Shown in pieces: positions 1 to 12,240 of a DNA stretch of 64,000 nt. This DNA comes from Cyanoderma ruficeps (taxonomy: Eukaryota; Chordata; Aves; Passeriformes; Timaliidae): assembly GCA_008694505.1 (NCBI GenBank), contig VZDJ01007747.1:43916388-43980387 (forward strand), written 5' to 3'. The notes below the pieces were generated by a model, which saw only the letters and a program-made list of their open reading frames with translations, did no database searches and had not been told where the DNA came from. The translations under genes were made by a program, and so were the position numbers. The first letter of the stretch is position 1, and every line of letters begins with the position of its first letter.

Positions 1-202
1 TACTTGTGAAAGTGCTGAGCCCTGGCACAGGGTGCCCAGAGAAGCTGTGGCTGCCCCTGGATCCCTGGAAGTGTCCAAGGCCAGATTGGATGGGGCTTGG
101 AGCACCCTGGGCTAGTGGAAGGTGTCTCTGCCCATGGCAGGGAGTCGGAACTGGGTTTTAAGATCCCTTCCACCCCAAACCATTCCACAATTCTGTGATT
201 TT
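1..202 (+). mobile_element. CR1 LINE, 3' end fragment
   Basis: This is the last part of a CR1 retrotransposon, cut by the window edge. It carries the typical run GTGCCCAGAGAAGCTGTGG, then GGCCAGATTGGATGGGGC, and ends in the CR1 3' tail (CATTCCACAATTCTGTGATT). CR1 copies are normally truncated at the 5' end. The tail orientation puts the sense strand on +. The remains are non-coding. Confidence 0.93.
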
Positions 203-2144
203 CTGACGAGAAAATGTGCTGCATTGTAAGTGTCTTGAGAGTCATGGCAGTAGAGAGGGCTTTTGGACTGATTATTCTTTATAAATAAGTGCCTCAGAAG
301 TGCACTCTTTGCAAGAAGGACTGTACTCAAGAGCACTAACAAGGCCTAAGCAGATGTGAATGTCACTGTAATTTCGTTTTTCTGGGGTTTATTATAGTCC
401 AGATGTCAACAGCTGATGAAATGGATGACCCAAAAGCTCAGAAGTGTTACAAAATCAAGACATCTTGACAAATAGATACCTGCTTGCCCAATACAACCAC
501 GACTCAGTGAAAAAAATTTAATTCATTGCTTAAGTAAGATTGAACATCCTTAGAGGACATTTTGGGAATGCACTTCAACAATCCATGAAATACATTCAGG
601 AACACAGCTGCAGGGAAGGAATAAAGCGTAGGCAATTATGCAGAGGCTTGAAAAAGATGCAAACTGGGCAAATTGTATGAATGTAATTGAATAAAAGCCT
701 CCATTTTCATCAAATTATTCACTACGCACTAGCAAGGTGCTTAAAAAATTAAAAGGGATTTTTTTTAAATGAATGTTTGGGTTTGGATTTAGGCAAGAGA
801 AATGAGGTACCTTAGTCTGTCTCTCTACACTGCATGAATTTTCGTTGTAATTAGCATATGGAGATCCCAGAAACAGCACTAGAATTTAAGGGCCTTCAAC
901 AACATGGAAAAAAAGGGATCGTTTTATCTCTGTGCTAAATACAGGAGTGGTGCCAAGCTTGGTGCATCGCTGTTGTCAAGTTTGGCCTCGGGTCATAATT
1001 GCTTATGCAAAATGCAATCCAAGAAGAAAAACACCCTAAACAATGGGGTTTAATGGTAAAGATAAGTAACTGCTTGATCTAAACTCTCAGAGGCTCATCG
1101 TTCTGAAAATGCGCTGCCTGGCACACTTAACTATTAAAGAAGGTGCAATTAGGTCTCCATGTTTTAAAATCCTTATCTTAATGAATGTAGGAGTTAAGAC
1201 ATGACTACAGATGAGGAGGAAAGAGGGTAACAGTTCTCAAGAGTTAAGCAACAGTTTTGTCTCTGCTTTTCTGAGTCTAAAAGATGGTGATAAAGTAAGG
1301 GTTGGAGTGGGATGAAAAGATAAAGTCACAAAGAAAATTAAATAGAAAGTTCAAAAGCACACATGGATCTGATTGGTCACCATGTGAAACACAGGGCAGG
1401 GCAAAGCTTGCTTTGAAAGACAAAAAACCTGCTAAAATGATGTCAAACTTCACCCTCAGCCAGGGTTATCTGACATCCAGGGGCTGTGCTGCCTCGCTCT
1501 GCCCTTCCCAGACGCTGCCCTTAACGCTGTGGTGTCAAATCTCTTTGACTGTGCCATCATAAGGATTTTCCCCGACCGCAGCCAACAGAGCAGCTGAGTC
1601 CCGCAGTAGAAATGGAATAAAAGGAAATCCAGATAAAAAGACAGCTAAGAACGGATGAAACAAACAAAAAAAATGTAAGAAGGACTGAGGTGAGGGGTGA
1701 CCTTTTCCACATTCCCAGGACTGCAACTCTGCAGGGGAGCAGCCAGATCCTCAGCTGCTGTTGAGCTGACAGAGACCCAGATTCAGCCTCACAGACTTCA
1801 CAAGGATTCCCAAATATTGTATCCCTCCATAACTGGTGGAGACCATCCCACAACCTGAATGACAGGGAGATACTTGTAAAAGAAGAGGCACTTCTCTTCC
1901 CTTGCTGGTTTTCAGAGCAGAAGTTCGTTTGTGTTTGCAGAATTCAGCGTTGATTTTTGAGGCATGGATCGTGGATTTCTGAACATGGGTCATTGTCGAT
2001 CCTGAGATAACCTGGAAGGTTATCGATCCTGAGATAACCTGGAAGCAGGGCTGAGGTGTCTTTTCTCATCTCTGATCTGTGTACTGAGGGCTAAAGTGTC
2101 AAAAGCAGCCACCAGAAGGTGACAATCAGATTATTTTAAAAGGG
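203..2144. other. Single-copy A/T-rich sequence, no gene seen
   Basis: I see no gene or recognisable transposon here. Open frames are under 100 codons and overlap on both strands between 1302 and 1993, as expected by chance. The stretch around 990-1015 has closely spaced ATTGC and GCAAT motifs. A short tandem duplication is listed separately. Confidence 0.5.
1996..2045. repeat. Tandem duplication, 27-bp period
   Basis: The unit starting TCGATCCTGAGATAACCTGG occurs twice in a row. The first copy is 27 bp (1996-2022) and the second, from 2023, matches for 23 bp. There is no difference across the shared part, so the duplication looks recent or is an assembly slip. Confidence 0.9.
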
Positions 2145-2380
2145 TAGAAAGGAAGACTCAGGGAACTACAGACCAGTGAGCCCCACCCGTGTGCTGGGAA
2201 AATCATGGAGCAGATCCTCGTGGAAGCAATGTTAAGGCATGTGCAAGACAAAGAAATGATTTAAGGGAGCCAGCAAGGCATCACCAAATCGTACCTGACC
2301 ACACTGGTGTCTTCTAGGAGGGACTGAATTCAACAGTCAACAAGGAAAGGCCAATTAGTTTCATCTACCTGTGTAGAGGG
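2145..2380 (+). mobile_element. CR1 LINE, reverse-transcriptase fragment (broken)
   Basis: This is an internal piece of CR1 ORF2. Translation from 2161 gives NYRPVS, the start of a conserved reverse-transcriptase block. After one frame change it gives KIMEQIL and EAMLRH-like sequence. Further on, the nucleotide text (CATCTACCTG near 2361) still follows the CR1 pattern. The frame is broken by indels and a stop, so the copy is dead. It is the only CR1 coding-domain fragment I recognise in the window; the rest are 3' ends. Confidence 0.82.
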
Positions 2381-3881
2381 GCATAGAAATCAGTCCGAAA
2401 AGTTAATTTTCGACTTACAAATCCATGTTTTTTTAATATAAATTCCCAAGTGGATTTCTCTTTTTTTTTTTTTTTTTCTCCTGTCAGGAAATGATGACAA
2501 ATGGTACAAGAAAGGTAAGCTCAGTATCAGGGGAGAGTGCAGGCAGTTGTGTGCCTTTGGAAATTCTGGTGAGATTTTATAGATCTCGGGCCAGCCTTCT
2601 TTCAGAGCACTGTGCTTAGGAGAATAAAATCCTACTGTGTCTTGAAAGGGTACAGCAGAGTGCAATTAGGCTTATCTGAAATAAAAGGGATATGTATTAA
2701 AAATGTCAGATATATTGTGTTCCACTGCATTATTTGGTGATTGAGTGGTTAATTCTATGGGAGAAATATAACTCTGATGCCAACATGTGAATTATGTGGA
2801 TCTAGCCTGCTGGAACAGATCACAGATGTGTGAGACAGATTTTTTTTTTTTTTTTTGNGCTTTTTACTTTCCTCCAGATTTATAGCTATAACACCCCTGC
2901 AAATTTTTAAGCTAGTATCAAATCCCTGCAGAATCTTTATCCTTCTTAAACCAAATAATTGTCTTCTCCAGGAATACCAATTTTCCTGTGCCTCTAGGCT
3001 TGCAGCCTTTGATAAAATTTCTTTTGGATGCTAATTTATTTGGTTATATTACAGAGAAAAAAATCAGTTTGCACCCAGTTTCTGGTGGGGAAAAACTACA
3101 CCATCAGTGTGTATTCCAGAAACAGGATGAAAACTAGGAGCAGGAGAAGGAAATGATGGATAAATGGTCCTCCTGAATATATGGGATTGCCCCAAGTATT
3201 AGGATTATTCACTCTAAGTGGCCATGCAAAGGGGCTACAGAGGACAACAAAGATTATAGGGTTGGACTAGGTCACTCAGGGGATCAGACTTATTCTTGAC
3301 CTCTCCAAAAATTTGGCACCTTTCAAAGTGGTTATTTGGACTCCCAACAGCTGTTGTGGGGAAAGGAACACCTCTGGAGGATTTGCTTCTCATCCTAAGG
3401 CAGGGGCCTGTGATAGGTAGATAATTTTTCTTCAGAACAACAGATCCAGCTCATACAATTCTCATTTCCAGCCAGTTTTTCCCTCAGGATTAGTAATTTA
3501 AATATTCCTTTCCATGAAGAAGCCACTGGTGGGCCAAAAGCCCACTTGCAGCTCGGCTGATGTGACATCTGACAGGAATCAGAAGGACTTCAGCCTCCAG
3601 GTGTTTCCAGACGTTTCCCTCTGGTTTGTCAGGCACCTGTGGAGGTTTCAAGGTGGATACAGCAGCATACTCCTCTTTCTTTTTCTTCTACAATCTCTTG
3701 GAGAAATAACTTGACTGTCAGGGCAATGAGTTCTATAGCTTTGGTCATCTTCTTTATTTTTCTGCATATGGAGGTAAATTTATTTGCTCTTTGCATTAGT
3801 AAAGATGATCAGGGTAAATCTGGGGTGCTAATTGGCACATCTCTAATTATTACATTCTTCTGCCTTGGACTGATCCCCCAG
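2381..3881. other. Single-copy sequence with two T-runs, no gene seen
   Basis: There is a T-run at about 2460-2477 and another at 2841-2856 with an undetermined base at 2858. No transposon or coding signal is recognised. Open frames near 3514-3714 are short and lack support. Confidence 0.5.
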
Positions 3882-4361
3882 TGTGGGCAGCAGGGGAAGG
3901 GGGATTCTGCCACTGTGTCCCGACCAGGTGAGACCCCACCTGCAGAGCTGCTCCAGCCCTGGGGCCAACAGCAGAAGGACCTGGAGCTGCTGGAGAGGAT
4001 CCAGAGGAGGCCATGGAGATGCTCCAAGGGCTGGAGCCCCTCTGCTCTGGAGCCAGGCTGGGAAAACTGGAGGTGTTCTCCTGGAAAAGGCTCCAGGGAG
4101 AGCTCAGAGCTCCTGCCAGTGCCTAAAGGGGCTCCAGGAGAGCTGGAGAGGGACTGGGGACAAGGGATGGAGGGACAGGACACAGGGAATGGCTTCCCAC
4201 TGCCAGAGGGCAGGGATGGATGGGATACTGGGAAGGAATTCTTCCCTGTGAGGGTGCTGAGCCCTGGCACAGGGTGCCCAGAGAAGCTGTGGCTGCCCCT
4301 GGATCCCTGGAAGTGTCCAAGGCCAGGTTGGATGGGGTTTGGAGCAGCCTGGGACAGTGGA
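3882..4361 (+). mobile_element. CR1 LINE fragment, 3' tail missing
   Basis: About 480 bp of CR1 3' sequence runs from the GGTGAGACCCCACCTG block, through CTGGAGCTGCTGGAGAGGAT, to the GTGCCCAGAGAAGCTGTGG and GGATGGGGTTTGGAG blocks. It stops at about 4361, before the final 80-100 bp and the 8-bp tail, so the 3' end was lost after insertion. Frames of 247 codons (+, from 3639) and 224 codons (-, from 4483) overlap this CR1. They are shadows of its low stop content, not genes. Confidence 0.93.
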
Positions 4362-6661
4362 ACCTGTGACACTTCTGCGTGACTGCCAAGTTGCAGATTT
4401 ACGGAGCCATCCTTACACTGATTAGTTAACATGATTTTTAAGCTCAGGTGTTTTCTCACAGGTGTAGTCAAATCTGTCTTCAAGCAACCTAAATTTTCAC
4501 TGACACAGGGACCAGAACTCTAAATTCCCAAGGACTTGCTGACAAAGGGTAAATTAAAACCTTCAAGTTACCCCTGTGAATTCACACCAAGACAGTGACA
4601 CTGACATCCTTGTCCCTGCCTGAGAGTGGGAAAGGGATTTGTCCAAGCTGAAAAAAAGTACTAAAAAGCCCCAAAAAACCAAAACCAACAATCAAACCAA
4701 ACCCCATACCAAATTAAAACCAAGCCAAAAACCCTAAACCAGCACCCCCTTCTTTTATTAACACTGCTAAACTACCATAAGCAGTAAAATATCTGTATCA
4801 GCAAGAACCAAATCTTTAAAACTAACTGGATGTCTGACTCATAATGCTCCATTTATGGATTGTCTCTTTGATCCCTTTGGAAAATAAGCTTATACTTTAA
4901 AACATGTGATTTCCTCTTTTATCAAAAAAAGAAAAAAAAAAAACCCAAAACCAAACCTCATCTGGTGTTTATGCACCTTGTTCTGAGTGAACAAAGGAGA
5001 TACAGACTGGAAATCTTCAGCCTACAGAGCTTTTTGTGTTGCTTTTTTTTGTTGCTTTTACCTGCCTGTGGATTTAATTGCCAAGACTTCATTGTTCATC
5101 TGCAGAAGTTTTGGAAACAAGTCATTGTTCCTGCAGCTCTGCAGGCTGTGGGAAATGATATTTCTGAAGCTGCATGGGTCTCAACAAACCAGGGTTTCGA
5201 AATCTTTATTAACCATAGGTAGCTGCTGCTCCAGTAACCCCACTGAGTTCTCCTTCCCTCTTGCTAAGCAACAACACAATTAACTTGACCGATGTCTTCG
5301 TAAATTTAAGTCAGATTTTTCAGCAGTTAATTAGGGAAAAATGATAACATTACACTTAGGGCTGCGCAGTTTTCATTTCAGGAGGAGTGATAATGTTTTC
5401 TGCAGACCTGTATGCTCTGAACTGCAGCATTAATTTGGAACGGTTATTGTAATCCCTGCAATGATTAAAGTTTCTAGGGCAATTTGAAGGTAAAAGAGAA
5501 ACCTCAGAGCTGTTAAGGCAGAAAAAAAATTATTAAAAGAATAGTTGAGGTGACAGTCAGAGAGTTAAGACTGTGGGCCTTATTTTGTGCTGATTCCCTT
5601 CCCTGGCAGTCAGGGGAAATTTTCTCACAGTTCCTTCATTTATAGCAACACCTTTTCAGATGCATTGTAATCTAACACTTATTGTTCACATTCTCCAGCA
5701 GTTTAAAATTAAAAATCATGTGATTTCACGGTTTCTCCCTTCTGTGAATAGGTCACAAAGCAGGATTTTATCTCTGGGATTTTCCTGTCAATGCACACCA
5801 CACAATGGGGTATTTGCTGCTATTCTGATTTTGCAGCAAGTCTGATTGAAAAATCCTGTTTCATTTCTGAACTGAAAGCAGGAATTAAGGTTGTATCTAT
5901 CTTTTTTTTTTTTTTTCTTAAAACCAGGTCTCAGCTGAGAACTCAGGTACGTATTCTCACTGCTTTAAAAATGAAACCAATAATTTGGACAGGTGGCATA
6001 TTATATAAATCACACATTGAATAGTTGGCTTGCTTTAAATAAATATTAACAAAAAATATCTTCTTGGTAAGTGCCTGTGAACTGCTCTATGCATCAGTGT
6101 GCTGCCATGCTTACAGACCACCATATCCTGAAAGAATTTCCTGCCTTTTTATCAAAATAATCTCGGAGTTGTCGCTGCTTGGACTGCTACAGCTGCAGTT
6201 CATCTTTTCATGGTTGAGTTTGAGTTGCCTTTGGTTCTTCAGAGACCAAAAGTGCTCATCACCAAAAATTTGGCTTTTCAAGAAAAATGCAGCTACTCCT
6301 GTGTGGCTGTTGCAGTAGAAGCCTCATTTCTTGGGGGTATCAGGACACTGGGATGGAACCACTTCCTCACTGCTGCAGCACAACTCTGTAATGTGGGTTG
6401 ATACTTTATGCAGCACAGATGCAGCGAGCAGAGTTACATCAGTGCAGCAACCTAATGCAGAGGAAAAGCTCTTTACCTCTGCAAGTCATTGTTCCTCAGA
6501 GAAAGGGATGTTGTAAAACACGTGTCCTCTGTTAGAGCAGGGCTGGTTAGAGCTGAACTCTTCTTGAAGCACTCTAAAAAAAAAAAAAAAAGATGTGCCA
6601 CAAACACAGGTGATAAAATGTCTGTTTTCCTTCTCTCACAACAGCAGCTTCTCTCTGGTGG
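4362..6661. other. Single-copy sequence with simple A and T runs
   Basis: No gene is recognised. An A/C-rich block is listed separately. There are homopolymer-rich bits at 4925-4943 (A), 5901-5918 (T) and 6575-6590 (A). The part at 5280-5480 is free of repeats and rich in TTAATTAG-type homeodomain-like words. It could be conserved non-coding DNA, but I cannot test this without other genomes. Confidence 0.45.
4660..4745. repeat. Degenerate A/C-rich (CCAAA)n-like low-complexity tract
   Basis: About 85 bp contain almost only A and C on the + strand, with repeated CCAAA and AACCA words. This is low complexity with no coding meaning. Confidence 0.75.
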
Positions 6662-6934
6662 CCAGTGAGAGGAGCCCAGGGAATGGCTGGAGCTCTGTCA
6701 GGGGGACTTATGTTGGATATCAGGGAAAGGTTCTTCCCCCAGAGGTGCTGGGCACTGCCCAGGCTCTCCAGGGAATGGGCACAGCCCCAAGGCCACCAGA
6801 GCTCCAGGAGAGTTTAGACAACATTCTCAGAGATGCACAGGGTGGGATTGTTGGGATTGTGCTGTGTAGGGTCAGGAGCTGGATCAATGATCCTTGTGGT
6901 TCCCTCCCAATTCTGGAGTTTCTAATTCTCTGTG
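6662..6934 (+). mobile_element. CR1 LINE, divergent 3' end subtype
   Basis: This belongs to the CR1 subtype whose end reads AGGGTGGGATT, then TCAGGAGCTGGA(C/T), then GATCCTTGTGG and a weak tail (TTCTAATTCTCTGTG). It differs from the subtype at 1-202. The tail is decayed, suggesting an older copy. A 153-codon + frame and a 91-codon - frame cross it by chance. Confidence 0.85.
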
Positions 6935-8633
6935 ACCTTAATGGTGCTGCCCTATTGAGTGTACTGGATTGCAGAGCAGCTCCTGACAATCCCAAATTCA
7001 GTGCCTCTGTTTCAGATGAGAGACACCCTCCAATTCAAGCCCCATTTCCCCTGTAGGCATTGGGCAATACTGTCAGACAACACCAAAATACCCTTTTCTA
7101 GAAAGAACACTTCATAGAGATGTTGGAGCTGGTTTTCTACCTTTGTGTATCCTTTCTACTTTTGTATATCCTTCCAATTTCCTCCCTACCTGTTCTGCAA
7201 GGCTTGCCATGATTTTGACTTTGGTCTGCCAGTAAAATAGCTTTGTCTTTATCTGATTACTTTCTGTAAATTATTTGATAATTACAGTTCTTTCCTCCAT
7301 TTCAGTGAAGTGCAGGTGCTTCTGACAATGCTACTGCAGGGCTCGTGAAAACAGAATGTGGGAAAAAAAGCTGTTGTTTCACAGGGGAAGGCAAAACAGG
7401 AATGAATTAACAGCAAATATTGAACTCTTAAAGGAGGGCTCATAAGAAACACTGGAACTGTGAGGTGGCTGGGGCCAGTGTAGAGCTCTCAAAAATACAT
7501 TAAACCATGTACATTTGGCTTAAAACGAGGAGAATCAGAATTCCCAATACTTACCTAAAAAGAAATTAAAAAAGGTTTTAAATATCTACTTGTGGGCTTT
7601 TTGATCTGTAGTTCAGCAAGGATTCTCTCTTTATTTATTGTATTGAGACATAAATATAAATCTAATACAGGTAGTGCCAGGTACTGACCCTGGCTGAGGA
7701 TCAGTGCCAAAGCCTTTTTGTTTGAGAATACAGATGAATATAATAGAGATGGGCTTTATTTCTTTGTGTGATTTCTTTTCCCCCTGGAGCTTAATGAATA
7801 AAGACAAACATTCTCCCATTAACTGGACTCGCTCCTTCTTTAGTCATGTTTGCATTCATTATTAGCTTCCTGAGAAGACACAGCTACGTGATCTTATGTC
7901 CACAAACCCAGCTCTGCTCCTCCTCCTCCTTCCATCCTCTCCTGACTTTTGCAACTCAGTCAATCCCAGAAGAGATTTGAAGGGGAGGAGGTGGGAGATC
8001 CGGAGAGAATTCCATATCCACAGGGTGGTGAAGGGAATTATCACTCTCTGAATTGAAAAGGCAGGAAGAACTGACATCAGACAATTTATCTGGTGGCATC
8101 TGGCCAGCCTCACAGGCACTGGCCCAATGGCTGGCAGGCATCTCTAGAACAGGGATAACACACCTTGTTTCTCACCCAGCAAGACAGTGAGAGTCTCAGA
8201 GGGAATTGATGCTGTGAAGGCACAAACCTGTAACAAAGCTGGGTTTTTACCTCCTCTGCTCACAGAACGACTTCCTTCACCTTCGTTTCACTACACTCCC
8301 AGGAACCACATGCGTTTCATTCAACAGAGGTTACTGGATTTACTCAGGAGAAACCAGGTGAAATTTGGAAAACTTAAATTAAATGACTCCAGAAAATCTT
8401 CTGGCTTTAAATTCTGTGAAACTGTGAAAAATACACAGATCAAAAAGGATGAATAAAGTGAACTCCTAAGTGACTTGTGGCAGTGGATGGTAGAAATGGA
8501 CTGTTTGGCTGGCCATGTTCCTCCAGATGTGAATCAAGGCCATGCAATTTTTAGAGCCAGTGATAAATACACAACTGAGATTACATTTTAATATTCATGG
8601 TCAGTGTATGACACTGTATGAAGCTGTGGGAAA
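6935..8633. other. Single-copy sequence, no gene seen
   Basis: No transposon or gene is recognised. A pyrimidine-rich patch of CTCCT words lies near 7915-7940. Open frames are at most 89 codons and unsupported. Confidence 0.5.
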
Positions 8634-8742
8634 TCTGGGCTGGATGGGGCTGAGAGCAACCTGGTCTAGTGGAAAGTGTCCCTGCCGGAACTGAATGAGG
8701 TTTAAGGTCTCTCCCAACCCTTATACTTCCATGATTCTATGA
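8634..8742 (+). mobile_element. CR1 LINE, short 3' end
   Basis: It keeps CTGGATGGGGCTGAGAGCAA, the AGTGGAAAGTGTCCCTGCC block and the tail TTCCATGATTCTATGAT. It is 5'-truncated to about 110 bp. Confidence 0.9.
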
Positions 8743-8794
8743 TCAAATTTCAGAAAAGGTGGCTGTGAAGTACAGTGAATTCACTGCATAATGT

Positions 8795-8830
8795 CAGTCA
8801 CCATTTCATGGTGTGACAGTCACCATTTCA
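8795..8830. repeat. 14-bp direct repeat, 22-bp period
   Basis: CAGTCACCATTTCA occurs at 8795-8808 and again at 8817-8830. This is a short local duplication. Confidence 0.85.
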
Positions 8831-11037
8831 GGCGACATTTTATTTGCTCAGCTCTAATATTTCCTTTCCCTTTATGAGTGGGATTAACAATAATGGGATT
8901 TCAAGTGGAATAAATGAAACTGTTGCAAGAGGGAGCACCTGGGAGAAGAAAATAAGACAATTTGGCCAACACACTCTTGTGCTTTAGCTTTTCACTTCTG
9001 GAGACTTGGCTTCCAATGTCTTTTAGAACCCAGCAGGGAGGAGGAGGCAGAAGAAAAAAGGGAAAATTAGAGGCTGCTGGCCAAGTTTTTATATAATATG
9101 CATCCCTTGAGTAGTATTTGCTCCTAAAGAACAATCCCATCAGGGACCACTGGGCCTGGTTCTGATGCGTCTTCCCAATTGCAACATGACCCTGATGGTC
9201 ACTGATGGGGGAGACAGGAGGATCAGGCTCTCTGTGCACAGTCCCTCATGAGGTGCCAAGGCAGGACAGAGTGCATCAAAGAGGATTGTGTCTGACACAG
9301 CTCTTTTTTAAAGGGATGTTTAGTTTCCCAGAGAAGTGGGAATCTTGCCTAATCCATAATGACCCAAATCGTTTTGAAATACGTCCTTCTAAGCGAGTTT
9401 GGCCATGTAGTTTCTCACTGACAAAATCCCTTGATTTTCTCGGGGTGTAGGAAAAGATTAGTGCATAAAAGACCATCTGTCTCCGTGCTGCTGACAGGCT
9501 AAAAGACGGTCTTTTTCCTCTCTGTGGAGCAGGTTGCAACCCTCCCAATCTGGAGGCAGCGAGCGTTCGTTATCTCTGCGAAACACCAGCCTGCAAGAAG
9601 CATTTCCTTCCCCTCGATTTGCTGTCCTGGGATAATCCCCTGGCTGCTCCATGGGCTGACCTGTGTGTGAGCTCCTGGAGCTCCCCATGCCCCAGGGACA
9701 TGGGCTCATCCATCAGGCATTGATGGTTTGGCTCCAGGATTGGATATAATCGTGCCTTTCTGCCAGGCAGACAAGCCTTCCATCAGGAAAGCTTTCCATC
9801 CTGATAACTGATAAAGTCTTTTGGGAAAGAAGGCAGAGTTTTCCACCTGTCAGAGGTAGCAAACAGACATTATTTCCTGTGTTGTGGCCAGTGCTGTGCA
9901 GTGAGAAGCAAAGAACTGGCTGAGTCTCATTATTGCTCACTCCAGTGCAGCATTTGGGGCCTGGGGCTTTTCCATATTGTGTGCTCTGCAAACTCAAAAT
10001 AATAACCACTTCCTTTCCTGGGGGTTGTAGCATGAATAGGTAAGGCATGACAAGAAAATAAAGACTTATATTCCTGTCCAGGAGTGGAAAACAGGCATGG
10101 AGAGACTGAGCAATCTGCCCAGAATACCATGGGGTGTAAGGTCAGAGGTGGGAGACATTCAAGCCTTTTCCCAATTTATTCACTGTTTCTCTGCAGCTTT
10201 CCACTTGGGTTTGTTCACGTTCTGTCACCCCAGGTATGTGCTGACACACAAAATGTAACCACATTTGATAGTTTTTAACATCTACAGCAGATAGGTACAG
10301 GGAGCACAATCCACTGTCATGGATCACTCTGTCCTTGCTTTTAGGTGTCTCGTAAAAAATGAAGTTACTTCCCCCTTACACATCACACATGCAGTGGGGC
10401 TAGTTTAATATCAAGTTAATATTTAATAGATTTCAAAATGTTATGCTATCCTCAGGGAAAGATGCTTCCTGAATGTAAAATGTAATCTCATATTTGGTGG
10501 GTTTGTGTTTTGCACGTCACTGGATCAGCTGCTGCTGCCACCAGACAGGCTTATCTAGATCCTGACAGAGCTAAAAAATTGCATGTGTGTATCTTTTGGG
10601 TTGTGGTCTGTGTATCCCAGCAGCCACACTCAGTTTCTTCATTCTGGGGCTCTTTTCTTTTTCTTGGAAAGGAGATTGAGTTTCTTGCCTTCTCCCCTCC
10701 CTGCACGGTTTTTGGTTATCAGAATTCTCATTTCCCCATCCATAAAGCATGGATGGTAAAATAGGGCCGTTTGTAGTGTGGAATTGACACCCCTGGCACC
10801 AAAACACAAGCCACTGTAGCCTTGACATTCCTGGGGGCCATTGAAGACAAGAGGGGGCTTACAATACCTGCTTATTGGTCCATGTGTTTTAAGGAAGAGG
10901 AAAGCCTCCAGTCATAAATCATTTAATGTAATTTTTTTTTAACTAGCAAAAGGAAGGCAAGACCAGGAGAGAAGCCAGAAAAGCCAGAAAAAATGTCCAT
11001 GTCCCTTCTAAGTGGAAGAAGGACAGAGATTGCTGTG

Positions 11038-11145
11038 CTGGTTGGGGATTTTTTGTTTGGGTGGTTTTGGGTTTGTTTGGTTTTTTGTTTGTTCATATTT
11101 ATTATTATTTTAACTTTTTTTTTCCTTTTTTTTTCCTTTTTTAAT
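11038..11145. repeat. T/G-rich then T-rich low-complexity tract
   Basis: About 60 bp of GTTT/GGTTT words are followed by T-runs broken by CC. The 119-codon - frame and 65-codon + frame across it give lysine- or phenylalanine-rich nonsense. Confidence 0.85.
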
Positions 11146-11281
11146 CTGGAGGTTCCCAGAGTTGACAAATCTTGTAAAAAAATCTCCTGAGAGAAGTTAG
11201 TTTTATCTCTCACCAGAGAATTTCCAGGCTCTCCAAGAGAGAGGTTTAATAATGTTTTCTGTTTCCACCATGCATGTAACA

Positions 11282-11395
11282 CACAATCACAGGATGGTTT
11301 GTGTTGAAAGGGACCTCACACATCACTTAATTCCAACCCCCAGCTGTGGGCAGGGACACCCTCCAGCACAACACCAGCTGAGAGCTCCCTTCTGC
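11282..11395 (-). mobile_element. CR1 LINE, 3' end, antisense
   Basis: Read on +, it starts with the reverse of the CR1 tail (CAATCACAGGATGGTTTG), then GGACCTCACACATCA and CAACCCCCAGCTGTGGGCAG. It is cut off just before the LTR that follows, so the LTR may have inserted beside or into it. I could not find the CR1 continuing beyond the LTR. Confidence 0.88.
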
Positions 11396-11399
11396 TGGG

Positions 11400-12240
11400 A
11401 ATGATGAAAGTTTACAGGAAAGTTTTACAGACATGAATGTTTAGCAGAAGGCTCTCTGAATATGGAACCTGTAAGTGAAACAGAAATCGAAGCAAGTTTT
11501 GGTATAGAAGAATAAAGGATGCTTAAAGTTAGAATTGCTGAGCCAGTTGTTACTGGACAAGTAAGAAAGCAAAGGTTAAGACAAGTTGGAAAGAGTTTTT
11601 ATGGCTAGAGCCAAGGATATGTTGACCACAAACAAAGATGTTTTTAGCAAGTAGAAAGAGGTCTCAAGAAAAGCAAAAAATACCATAAGCAAAAAACCCC
11701 CATGTTTTTACCAAGGAGAAAAAAGGTCTAAGAATTTTCCACTGCAAGAAAATAGAAAAACAACTTTAAACTTAAACTGTAACGTAATATGGTAATGATA
11801 GTAGTTATGATAGGTTAGAGGTAATAGTAAAGGTATTGTGGATGATGCTGATTGGTTTTTATGTATTAAGATGCTCAGTGAAGAAAGCTACATAATGCAT
11901 TGTAACCAGAGCTTCAGGCATGCCTGCCACCTTAAGTTTTCTTGTTTTTAAGTGCTTGTAACTTTGTACTGCAGATTCTCACGCAGCTTCATGTACACAA
12001 TGTATATTTTTAGAATGTTTACATATTTCTCCTCTGGGAGGAGAAATGCAATTGATGGCGATGTTCACCATCCAAGTTAAAGAAGTAGCGACCTATGTAG
12101 CCAATCTCTTGACCTTTTTACAAATGTATACAAATGGAGTCAGATTTTGAATAAAAGAAGAAGGAAGACGTTTCCCCTGAACTCTGCTGTGCCTGCTTCA
12201 GCCTATAGTACCCTGTCCGTACCTTCACATACCTAAGCTG
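11400..12240 (+). mobile_element. ERV solo LTR, family C copy 1
   Basis: This is a long terminal repeat of an endogenous retrovirus without internal genes. The evidence is a second copy in reverse orientation at about 47.9-48.3 kb. The two share TGCAGATTCTCACGCA(G/C)CTTC, the block TTTTTAGAATGTTTACATA, TGTAGCCAATCTCTTGAC, and a TATA-like word followed by AATAAAAG near 12150. The 5' half is A/T-rich, like a U3. The ends are approximate, since I found no matching target-site duplication. A perfect 21-nt hairpin lies at 12026-12046. ERVK-like is a guess. Confidence 0.7.

Larger units (their letters stand above)
8743..11281. other. Single-copy sequence, no gene seen
   Basis: No gene is recognised. 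A 14-bp direct repeat and a T-rich tract are listed separately. The stretch 9350-9600 is free of repeats and relatively rich in CG dinucleotides for this window (for example around 9565). I could not assign it. Confidence 0.45.

Noticed and set aside
3639..4483. Overlapping frames of 247 (+) and 224 (-) codons
   Set aside because: Both overlap the CR1 3' region at 3882-4361, which has few stops on either strand. They show no domain and no conserved start.
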